From Flammeovirgaceae bacterium (GTDB lineage: Bacteria; Bacteroidota; Bacteroidia; Cytophagales; Cyclobacteriaceae): a DNA stretch of 64,000 nucleotides. The stretch's first letter is position 1. Every line of letters begins with the position of its first letter. The stretch lies in NCBI GenBank assembly GCA_016712035.1, contig JADJRT010000006.1:183070-247069 (forward strand), written 5' to 3'. Shown here piece after piece: positions 17,890 through 26,231 of this stretch. Made by a program: the position numbers and the translations under genes. The notes under the pieces are model-generated. The model was given only the letters and a program-made list of their open reading frames with translations. It did no database searches and was not told the DNA's origin.

Positions 17890-19314
17890 TCAATACCCAT
17901 AATTAGGGTACCCACTTTCTAACGAACTAAACGTGTGAAATAGTACCTGCCCCTTCTTTATCTCATAATTAAACTCCTGACTATGTGAATCACCGCCTGG
18001 CCCGGAAAGATGTAAGGTAATTTTGTTTTGCCCTGTCTGTAAGGGAACCCTTGCGTAGTAAATACTGTGAGGCAAGGTTTGCCAATTGCGGGTATCTGCT
18101 TTTTCGGTTATTGCGTTAATCAATCCCAACACAGAGCCGAGGGTTTTATCTTCCTGCTTTACCTGGTACTCCGCTACCTTCTTTAGCGCTACACGAATGA
18201 GTGCCTTGCTAAGTTCAAGGCCCATCCGCTCATTCAAACTTTTAAAGGCAATTTTGTTTACATCCTCGAGTAGTTGTAACTCAAAGTCAGAATCCATGCA
18301 ACTTAAAGTAGCACCAGTATAATACGTTGGCCTTTCCACATACCTTGGTAAAGCAACCCTAAATAATTCAAGGCTGGCCAGGCCGTTTTTATCTTTCTCA
18401 TTATAGCCATCAAGCGGAAAGGGAAAAGTAAGATTCAGTTCACGGTTATAGAAGTACACGATGTTCCCACTCCGACTCACCATAAAGTTAATCCCCCACT
18501 CGGCCTTAACAGGACTCAATCCATTATGCCAAAAGAAAATCAACTCTCCACCCTCTGTGGGCTCATACGCATACTCGGGCAGATCAAATTCAGTTTTGTA
18601 TTGATCAAATTCATCTTTAAATCCACTGAGCCAGGCTGTTCTGAGAATATCCAACTTAAGTTGATCAGGAACGGTGAGTTGAAACATCTGCTGATAATCA
18701 TTCTGATAAATTTGCAAGGCATTTCGATAAGCAATAAACGCATTGTTGTAATCATGATCCGAATCGTAGATTAATCCCATCAGCACATGCACAAAAGCAT
18801 CGCGCTGATACTTACTATCATTTTCATAACGATCGCTTAACTGTTGAAGCCGGATGTTGAGTCTGCGACATTCTACTAAAGCGGATTCAGCATTACCCAG
18901 CTTAAGATAATTTATTGCCTTGTAATACAGCAACATTAAATGCTCATGATCTTCCCCCCTATAGGTAGTGATCATAGGGTTGGCGAGATACGAGGCAGCT
19001 TCATTGAGATAGTTTTTGCGATAGTCTTCACCAAAAAGGAAAGCCTTTTCAAAATACTCATTGCTTTCATCATAGCGCCCTAACATAGAAAGCACCAAGC
19101 CATTATTTACGTCAAATAAAAATTCTCGTCTGCCACTAGCCTCCGATGATTTGGCCTGAAGCTCGGATAGCGCATTGTTCAAATTACCGCTCTCAAACTC
19201 CTGATTAAACGTGTGGTTGGCTTGGTAATAGGTGGCACACGAACCAAGTAGCCCGGTTAAGAAAAGAATCTTAAATTTTAAATATTGAATCCTGAATTGA
19301 TTAATGGGCTTCAA
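17890..19314 (-). CDS. COG3014-type TPR lipoprotein
   Basis: A 474-residue lipoprotein (lipobox LLGSC near residue 25) with N-terminal TPR-like helices (NNALSELQAKSSEASGRREF, GRYDESNEYFEKAFLFG, YLKLGNAESALVECRRLNIR) and a C-terminal beta-rich part. This layout is that of the uncharacterised COG3014 family. It lies 13 bases after the LpoB-like gene; this pairing recurs in other Gram-negative phyla and points to cell-envelope or peptidoglycan work (inference). No frameshift is visible. Confidence 0.75.
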   Translation of the reverse strand: MKPINQFRIQYLKFKILFLTGLLGSCATYYQANHTFNQEFESGNLNNALSELQAKSSEASGRREFLFDVNNGLVLSMLGRYDESNEYFEKAFLFGEDYRKNYLNEAASYLANPMITTYRGEDHEHLMLLYYKAINYLKLGNAESALVECRRLNIRLQQLSDRYENDSKYQRDAFVHVLMGLIYDSDHDYNNAFIAYRNALQIYQNDYQQMFQLTVPDQLKLDILRTAWLSGFKDEFDQYKTEFDLPEYAYEPTEGGELIFFWHNGLSPVKAEWGINFMVSRSGNIVYFYNRELNLTFPFPLDGYNEKDKNGLASLELFRVALPRYVERPTYYTGATLSCMDSDFELQLLEDVNKIAFKSLNERMGLELSKALIRVALKKVAEYQVKQEDKTLGSVLGLINAITEKADTRNWQTLPHSIYYARVPLQTGQNKITLHLSGPGGDSHSQEFNYEIKKGQVLFHTFSSLESGYPNYGY

Positions 19315-19327
19315 AATTTAAGTAATG

Positions 19328-19900
19328 TCAATTTTTTATGTACTTCTTTATTTCGTGTTGGCCGTACCAAATCCGCTTGTTGGTTTCCATATCGGTAAGG
19401 AATAAGGTTGTCACATAATTCACTATCCGGCTTTTATTTGCGGTATCTGTCTCTGAGGTCATCTCTCCGAAAAGCATCAGGTTTGCTCCGAGTTCTTTTC
19501 CCCATTGAGCCATAGTGGCCGGATCGGCAAAGTCTTGTTGCTGCGCGCGCTCTAACCTAAGTTTGTCGCGAAAATCTTCGGACTCAACCAGGTCGGCAAG
19601 GCCTGAGTTGAAAAGTGAGACTTCAAATTTTTTAATGTAATTATTGGCATCAATATGTTCACTGGTTCGATTACTGATCTGCCCCACAATAATAGCTGGC
19701 TTTTTGCCAAGTGTATTGGCGTATTCATTAAAGGTAGTACTATTCAAAATTTCAGCTGTCATTTTTTCTGCTACCTGGCGGGAATCAGAATCATTCCATC
19801 GTCCACTTAAATCAATTTGCTGACTTGGATCAATACGGCTTACCTGGCGTGCACAGGAGGTTAGAATAAGAAGCGATAAAATCAGAAGTGGAAATCTCAT
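19328..19900 (-). CDS. LpoB-like lipoprotein (penicillin-binding-protein activator family)
   Basis: From the Met at 19900 the protein is 190 residues with lipobox ILTSC. The body is an LpoB/CsgG-type fold: IDLSGRWNDSDSRQVAEKM, then KPAIIVGQISNRTSEHID, the helix RLERAQQQDFADPATMAQWG, GANLMLFGEMTS and a final KRIWYGQHEIKKYI. LpoB activates PBP1b in Enterobacteria; whether this one activates a synthase is not known. The upstream Met at 20002 is rejected because its 34 extra residues overlap rpe. It precedes the COG3014 gene. Confidence 0.82.
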   Translation of the reverse strand: MRFPLLILSLLILTSCARQVSRIDPSQQIDLSGRWNDSDSRQVAEKMTAEILNSTTFNEYANTLGKKPAIIVGQISNRTSEHIDANNYIKKFEVSLFNSGLADLVESEDFRDKLRLERAQQQDFADPATMAQWGKELGANLMLFGEMTSETDTANKSRIVNYVTTLFLTDMETNKRIWYGQHEIKKYIKN

Positions 19901-19941
19901 AGACGAACTTTCATGATTAAGACCAAACTTCACGCCAGAGT

Positions 19942-20605
19942 TTATTTTGAGATACTCTTTAAACGTTGAATTACCTCTTTCGGGTTTGTGCTGAAAAAAC
20001 AAAATTACCGGCTACTAAAACGTCTGCCCCCCGCCTGTATCAAGGGCTTGGCATTATCCTGATTAACGCCACCATCAACTTCAATTAATGCCTTGGAATT
20101 GGTCGCTGCGATCAACTGCTTTAAGTCAGAAACTTTTTTTGTATGTGTGTTCAATAAATTTCTGTCCACCAAATCCTGGGTTCACTGACATCATACAAAC
20201 CAAATCAATATCTGCGATTATGTCCTGTAATAAGGAAACGGGAGTATGTGGATTGATTGCTACCCCGGCTTTCATTCCTGTAGCTTTTATTTGTTGAATG
20301 GTACGATGTAAGTGTGTACTTGCTTCTATATGAACAGTTAAAATATCGGCACCTATTTCGCGAAAAACTTCCACATACCGTTCAGGCTGAACAATCATTA
20401 AATGAACATCGAGCGGTTTTTTGGCATGTTTCTTTATTGCCTTAATCACAGGCATCCCAAAAGAAATATTGGGCACAAAAACTCCATCCATTACATCCAC
20501 ATGAATCCAGTCCGCTTCGCTCTCGTTTATCATGCCTACCTCCTGTTGGATATTGGCAAAATCAGCGGCAAGGATTGAAGGCGCGATAATTATTTCCATG
20601 GACAA
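19942..20605 (-). CDS. rpe: Ribulose-phosphate 3-epimerase, three homopolymer frameshifts
   Basis: Interconverts ribulose-5-phosphate and xylulose-5-phosphate in the pentose phosphate pathway. The intact N-terminal part reads IAPSILAADFANIQQEV, HVDVMDGVFVPNISFGMPV, LDVHLMI and SVNPGFGGQKFI, all family signatures with the metal-binding His and Asp residues. After that three single-base extras are needed to keep the frame: in T7 at 20134-20140, C6 at 20027-20032 and A6 at 19994-19999. The repaired tail reads ALIEVDGGVNQDNAKPLIQA, then ADVLVAGNFVFSTNPKEVIQ, ending at 19942. Three run-length errors in 150 bases argue for sequencing error. Confidence 0.9.
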
Positions 20606-20674
20606 TAATGTTATTGAAGAATGAGTTTAGAACTGTTGCAAAGATAATCAGGTTTACCTGAATACTAAGGTCAA

Positions 20675-22280
20675 TTATAACTTTGCAATCTTAATGGTCG
20701 ATACATTATTTCCAGATTGAACTTTCACATAATACAACCCGGAAGCAAAAAGAGAGATATCATATTCCAGCGGATTATTCAACCAATTTATTTGTATGCT
20801 AGACTCCGCTACTTTACTCCCACGCGAATCATAAATAGTAATCACTACTGGAGCGTCATCCAACTCCTTTAAAGCAATACTGAAACTTAATCCTGTTACC
20901 GGATTTGGATATACGGAAATCAATGGGGCATCCTGCAAACTATCAATATAATTTCTAATTGCTTTAAAATTAGGGATGCCATACCCAAACGAATTATCCG
21001 GTGTTTTTGCCTGCGAGCCTGTTGTGATTATGGCATCATAAATTTCAGTAACTGTTAAGTAAGGATATGCCTGAAGGACGCCTGCAGCCAAACTTGTCAC
21101 GAGCGGGCTTGCAACCGAAGTTCCACTGGTTGTGCCCGTAGAACCGCTTGCTTTTATTACACTAACTCCCGAGCCAAGAGCAACAACATCGGGCTTTACC
21201 CGGTTGTCTGAAGTGGGACCCTTTGAACTGAATCCACTTAAGGTTCCGCTGCTGGTTACAGACCCTACAGCAAGTACCCCTTCAGCATCAGACGGAGGAG
21301 TAATAAATTTCCAAGAAGACGAACCTTCATTGCCGGCACTCACAACTACAAGCATTCCCTTATCAATGGCCTTTCGTGCCGCTTGTGTTACAATCGCAGT
21401 GTTTCCGTTTAGATCAGTCGTTTGGTAATCCATGGAGGGATCATCAAATTCTGTATACCCGAGAGAGGAATTGATAACATCTATGCCCGCGCTATCGGCT
21501 TGCTCCGCAGCAAACGTCCAGTTATATTCTTCAATACGGTATTCGCTCGAAACATCTTCTGTGAGATACAAAAAGTAGTTTGCTTTATAAGCGCCACCGA
21601 GATACGAATCAGATGCGTGTGCGGCCATAACAGATAACACTTCGGTCCCATGATCATCACTTATGTAAACATTGGATTCATTGGTGACAAAATTCTTAGT
21701 TTGATTAATTCTGTTTTCTGAAAACAAGTCAGCAAAGGGCGCACTTACATTCACGCCTTCAAAACCACTATCAAACACGGCAATAAAAATACCTTCTCCT
21801 TTATACCCTTCTTCTTGCATAACATCTATACCAAGTTGCTCCAACTGGAACTGATTTACCGGCTGATCAGCCATTGAATTTTTTCGCAGTTTTATTTTTG
21901 AAGCTCTTCCGCCCATAAGTTTTGTTCCTGGTGCTACCAGTCTCGATTCTTTACAAAGGAAGTGCATTTACAATAGCCAGTGTTGCAGGGTCTCCCTCAA
22001 CCAACACGCCATTCCACCAACGAGAGGTAAAAAAAGTTTTGGCTCCGGTTGTTTTTACTTGCGATACATAACCAGGATTTACGGGCAAATCTTCTTCTAT
22101 TATTGAAATATTTTGTTTTTGTCTCCGCTCAATACTGCGGGTACTTAGAAATTGCGTTGGATCAGAAATTGAAAAAGGCGTTCCTACCTTATCCTTAAAG
22201 AAAACAAAATAGCGATTGCTTTGCGCCTGCGTACTCCAGGATAAACAAAGACAAAAAAGAATCAACTTACTGCGATGCAT
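20675..22280 (-). CDS. Subtilisin-like S8 protease with type IX secretion sorting domain, frameshifted
   Basis: Secreted serine protease. Signal peptide ends near TQAQS; a short propeptide-like part follows (QFLSTRSIERRQKQ). Catalytic triad is seen as Asp in FIAVFDSGFEG, His in DDHGTEV and Ser in GTSVASPLV. The last 80 residues (ISVYPNPVTG to IKIAKL) are a type-A T9SS C-terminal domain, so the protein should be exported by the type IX system. Two reading frames join near 21949-21957; two one-base losses would give LPFVKESRLVAPG. Its start overlaps the end of the upstream lipoprotein gene by 14 bases. Confidence 0.9.
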
Positions 22281-22979
22281 ATTCTTTCAGCGATTGCACA
22301 TACATAACTCCTTTGTCAATCTTTTGTTGTCCTAAGCAATCCGGTGTTGAACAATATTCCAGTTGTATCACTTCTTTATAGACCAAACCAATGTTGGGTG
22401 TGTAGACTTCATAGCGCTGATCTTTCCCAACAATAGCATCAACAAAATTGTTTTGAACAACCATAAGACTTTCCGGATACTCTGTTGACCCAATTCTAAA
22501 ATATGGTCGTAAGCCGTTATTCGATACGATTCACTATCACTACCATTAAACAGATTTCCATTATTGAGCAGATTATTGAATTGATTACCATTCCAAAACA
22601 ATCCTATGGAAGCCGGAAATAAAAGTTTGACAAATAAGGTATTGCCTTCGCTCTGAATTAACTGATCATTTTCTATTCTGGCTGACCAGGTATCTAATCT
22701 TTGCCAAGAGCTTGCCGATGAGGTTCTGGTTTCGCGGGTAAAAATAAAAGTATCCTGACCACTCGAATTACGCACGGAATCCGAAATAGTAACACGAAGC
22801 TCATAGGTAAGTTTTGCCTCCTGCAACTGAGTGATTGTGGTCTCATCAACCTGATAAATCCAACTCATTCCCGTTTGCAACGGAAAAAAATTCAATCCAA
22901 AATCAGGATTGACCGGATCTTCGGATGAGCATGACAACAACACCCCGATGGCTAGTATAATCCCAAGATATCTTCGCAT
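22267..22979 (-). CDS. Lipoprotein of unknown function, one frameshift
   Basis: Lipoprotein start MRRYLGIILAIGVLLSCSSE at 22979, then a beta-rich domain (NFFPLQTGMSWIYQVDET, YELRVTISDSVRNSSGQDTF). I do not recognise the family; the pattern of a short uniform beta domain after FFPLQ.G..W.Y resembles many Bacteroidota outer-membrane lipoproteins. The literal frame runs past 22464, but adding one base to the C3 run at 22489-22491 gives GSTEYPESLMVVQNNFV and continues to 22267 as IQLEYCSTPDCLGQQKIDKG. The stop overlaps the start of the S8 protease gene, so the two are translationally coupled. Confidence 0.7.
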
Positions 22980-23029
22980 TCTCACATTAATACATTTCAA
23001 AGTTATTTTTTCTTTTTGATATTTGAGCC

Positions 23030-23611
23030 ATGTCACTAAAAACGAAAGTAAAGGTCGGAAATATCACCAACCTGAGTGATGCCCGATATTGCGCGGGTAT
23101 GGGTGTTGATTGGCTTGGGTTTCCCCTTGAATCCGTTAATCCTAAAACCTTTGCGGAGATAACCAGTTGGGTAACAGGGCCTCAATTCATGATAGAACTC
23201 AAGCCAGGCGCAGTTCCGGAGTCATTATATGAATATGGCGTTGAGTTGATACAAGTGGACAGTGATATGTTATCGGAAGCTCAGGCATTTAAAGATTTTG
23301 AGTTAATCATAACAATTTCGTTAGCCAACTGGCCAAAGGTCAAAGACCAACTTAAGACAACTAAAGCAAAGGTTCGCTATGTTGTTGTTAACGATTTGTC
23401 TGGAGATTATGAACAAGATATGTACACCCTGAAAGAAATAGCTAACGTAGCGGATGTGCTACTGGGTTTAGAATCAAGTAGCTATACACTTGATCAAATC
23501 CTGGACTTTCCGATTGCGGGTTTGAATCTTACAGGTAACGTGGAAATGAAACCAGGTCTAAACGACTATTCTCAATTATCCGATATTCTCGAAAAATTGG
23601 AAGTCGAATAA
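23030..23611 (+). CDS. TrpF-like beta/alpha-barrel protein lacking the catalytic residues
   Basis: A 193-residue protein aligned to phosphoribosylanthranilate isomerase by KVGNITNLSDARYCAGMGVD near the N-terminus and by VEMKPGLNDYSQLSDIL at the end. In TrpF the motif is KICGITNLxDA with a general-base Cys; here Gly stands at the Cys position. The phosphate-binding GGxGK and SSG motifs are also missing. It is therefore unlikely to do the tryptophan-pathway step and may be a repurposed barrel. No other trp gene is nearby. It is convergent with trmB and divergent from the lipoprotein gene. Confidence 0.65.
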   Translation: MSLKTKVKVGNITNLSDARYCAGMGVDWLGFPLESVNPKTFAEITSWVTGPQFMIELKPGAVPESLYEYGVELIQVDSDMLSEAQAFKDFELIITISLANWPKVKDQLKTTKAKVRYVVVNDLSGDYEQDMYTLKEIANVADVLLGLESSSYTLDQILDFPIAGLNLTGNVEMKPGLNDYSQLSDILEKLEVE

Positions 23612-23622
23612 CTCAAATAGTT

Positions 23623-24291
23623 TCAGTTATCTAATGAGTAAATCTCAGGCGCAAATATTTTATTTTTCTCCCCCTGCGCTGCAAACATTTCCTCGTATTT
23701 GGTTTTGATGTCGTAGCACTCGGCCCTTAGATCCGATTGATACAAATCGTAGGTGTATTGATAATCTACGATATCATTCCGGTAGGCAAGCTCTTCCAAA
23801 GTGAAATTGAATAAATCGGTATTATCCGTCTTAAATCTAAAGTAACCGTCTGACTTCAATAATTTCTTATACATATCAAGATACCTCGTACTTGAAAGCC
23901 TGCGCTTGCTGTCACGCTTCCGTGGCCGTGGATCAGGAAAAGTTAACCAAACCTCATCTACTTCACCGGGTCCAAAAAAACTCTCGATGAATAAAATATC
24001 CGTTCTAAGAAAAGCCGCGTTAATTAGATTGCCTTCCACAGCCCATGTACTCCCTTTCCAAAGACGATCACCCTTTTTATCTACACCCACATAATTTCTC
24101 TCTGGAAACATCCGCGCCATACCAACGGTATACTCTCCCCGGCCACAGGCTAATTCTATAGTAAGTGGATTGTTATTCTTGAAATAAGATTCTTGCCATT
24201 TGCCTTTAATATTTAGAAAATTATCCTTACCGGGTTCGATAACATTATCGCGGCCGGAAATTATTTCAAAACGCTTTAGTTTACTTTTCAC
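23623..24291 (-). CDS. trmB: tRNA (guanine-N7-)-methyltransferase
   Basis: Methylates N7 of G46 in tRNA using S-adenosylmethionine. The 222-residue sequence shows the SAM-binding LACGRGEYTVGMARMFP, YVGVDKKGDRLWKG, the catalytic-region VWLTFPDPRPRKRDSKRRL and the C-terminal YQSDLRAECYDIKTKYEEMF. Start at 24291 overlaps the folC stop by four bases, so folC and trmB are translationally coupled. Frame is continuous. Confidence 0.95.
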   Translation of the reverse strand: MKSKLKRFEIISGRDNVIEPGKDNFLNIKGKWQESYFKNNNPLTIELACGRGEYTVGMARMFPERNYVGVDKKGDRLWKGSTWAVEGNLINAAFLRTDILFIESFFGPGEVDEVWLTFPDPRPRKRDSKRRLSSTRYLDMYKKLLKSDGYFRFKTDNTDLFNFTLEELAYRNDIVDYQYTYDLYQSDLRAECYDIKTKYEEMFAAQGEKNKIFAPEIYSLDN

Positions 24292-25565
24292 AGATTTTCA
24301 ATTTCAGCTACTATATATGTACTTCCACCTATAAAGATTAAATCATTTGTGCCACTCTCATTTCTGGCTTGCCTAATGGCGTCATTTACGTTTTTGCAAT
24401 CCTTACCAACTAAGCCAAAGCGTAAAGTTTTTTCCATTAGCACGCTGGAAGGCATAGCCCGGGGTATTGAAGCTTCACAAAAATAATATTTAGCGTCTTT
24501 AGGCAATAGAGTAAGAACCTTTGAAACATCTTTATCTCTTACCATACCTAACACTCAATGTAGTTGATCGAATTTCGTCTCTTTGATTTGCGTTAAGATT
24601 TCTTTAATACCCGCTTCGTTATGACCGGTGTCACAAATAATCAACGGATTTGTCTCAATGGTTTGCCACCTTCCTTTTAACCCAGTAAGGGTAATTGTAT
24701 TTTTTAATCCCTGGTGGAGATGCTCATCAGAAATTGTGAGCCCACCTAAGCGCAATTCATCTATCGCGCATAAAACACCTGGAATATTTTTAGCCTGATA
24801 ACCACCTGTTAGATCAGTCACTATCGACATCGATTGCTGATTTTGCCTGGCAAGATCATACTGTCCGCGAGAAGTTCTTGTGATCTTATAAACATCCGAT
24901 GCAAAAGTAATCTTGCTCTTGGTTCCATTTGCTTTTTCCGTAAACACATGAGCCACTTCGTCTTGACGTTCGCTCACCACGACTGGTACACCCTCTTTAA
25001 TTATTCCAGCCTTTTCAAAAGCAATTTTAGAGAGCGTATCACCCAATAAATCCATATGATCCCAACTTATATTGGTGATGATAGAAAGTACCGGATGAAT
25101 TATATTCGTAGAATCAAGCCGACCACCTAAACCCGTTTCAATTACTGCAATATCGGTTTGCTCTTTGGCAAAATAATCAAAAGCCATGGCAACGGTAATT
25201 TCAAAGAAGGAAGGTTTTATAGATTCAATGGAAGGTTTAATTCGTTTTACAAAATCAACTACAAATTCCTGCGACACTTCTTTGCCATCTACACGGATTC
25301 GCTCTGTAAACTCCTTAAGATGTGGCGATGTATAAAGACCTGTTTTATAACCTGCCGTTTGAAGAATGGCCGCCAGCATATGCGAAGTACTCCCTTTACC
25401 ATTAGTACCGGCAATATGTATGCTCTTAAATTTTCTTTGCGGATTACCCAGCGCCTCACAAAGTTGCAGCGTATTGGTTAAATCTTTTTTGTATGCCAAT
25501 GCGCCTACCCGTTGAAACATGGGTAAATTGTGATAAAGATAGGTTAGCGTTTCCGCGTACGTCAT
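24288..25565 (-). CDS. folC: Folylpolyglutamate/dihydrofolate synthase, interrupted by an in-frame TGA
   Basis: Adds glutamate to folates, and in many bacteria also makes dihydrofolate from dihydropteroate. Visible are the P-loop GTNGKGSTSHMLAAIL, the region RIRVDGKEVSQEFV, ISWDHMDLLGDTLSKIA and CDTGHNEAGIKEIL. The frame is open on both sides of TGA at 24555-24557: before it KFDQLH, after it VLGMVRDKDV, the conserved LHxVLGMVxDKD motif. A single G to A change (Trp codon) or a local base error explains it. The C-terminal domain is complete. Confidence 0.9.
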
Positions 25566-25592
25566 TGGCCCGCGAAATTATAGGTTCGTTAC

Positions 25593-25631
25593 AAAATTAA
25601 AAAGCCAGCCTGGCAATGGCTCTTTAATTTT
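25593..25631 (-). terminator. Terminator hairpin after the acyltransferase gene
   Basis: Arms 25593-25607 and 25617-25631 pair over 15 bases with one mismatch (AAAATTAAA flank and AGCCA/TGGCT core). It lies 54 bases downstream of the minus-strand acyltransferase stop and ends that operon. Confidence 0.65.
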
Positions 25632-25684
25632 ACCGTCCGTTGTCTAATTTATTTATAAGGTGTAGTTAATTCTGAATAGAAGCA

Positions 25685-26230
25685 TCATTCAATACCCAAC
25701 TCAGGATTCTTAGCATGAATTTTTCGGTAAAATGCTAACAATGTTTCGAAATCGGCCTCTTGATTCTCTGTTGTGTAGAAGGGTTCACCAACTACAATAG
25801 TTTTTCTGGCAAAATCAAAACCACAAGGTATTATAGGAACGTTTGCCCCTTTTGCAATAAAATAGAATCCGGTTCGTAGTTTCTGTGTTTTCTTTCTGGT
25901 TCCTTCAGGGGCTATCGCCAAAATGAATTCATCGTGAGAATTAAAAATGTCAACCACTTGATGCACCATGTCATGACTGGAGGAACGGTTAACCGGATAT
26001 CCCCCTAACGAGCGAAAGAGCCAGCCAAAAGGAGGTTTGAATAAGGAATCTTTACCTAGAAATTTTGCTCGTTGGACCCTCAAGGCACTACGAGCCAAAA
26101 CGCCAACCGGAAAATCCCAATTACTTGTATGCGGGGCAACGGCAATAATATATTTTTTAAGATCCGATGGAAATTTTCCTTCAATCTTCCAGCCCAGTGC
26201 GTTGAATATAAATGTCAATAAGGTTCGCAT
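25685..26230 (-). CDS. 1-acyl-glycerol-3-phosphate acyltransferase-like (PlsC family)
   Basis: Membrane-associated acyltransferase. The catalytic HX4D is seen in APHTSNWDF, the substrate/phosphate-binding motif as APEGTRKK, and a further family block as PIIPCGFDFARKTIVVGEP. At 181 residues it is a short member. It begins one base after the hutU stop (TAG T ATG), so it is cotranscribed with hutU and patatin, and is followed by a hairpin. The acceptor lipid is not decidable. Confidence 0.88.
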   Translation of the reverse strand: MRTLLTFIFNALGWKIEGKFPSDLKKYIIAVAPHTSNWDFPVGVLARSALRVQRAKFLGKDSLFKPPFGWLFRSLGGYPVNRSSSHDMVHQVVDIFNSHDEFILAIAPEGTRKKTQKLRTGFYFIAKGANVPIIPCGFDFARKTIVVGEPFYTTENQEADFETLLAFYRKIHAKNPELGIE

Positions 26231-26231
26231 A

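Noticed and set aside
24622..24633. Fourth TGAC-N4-GTCA copy
   Set aside because: It lies inside folC, where it encodes the conserved CDTGH residues, with no promoter context; about one copy is expected by chance per 64 kb.
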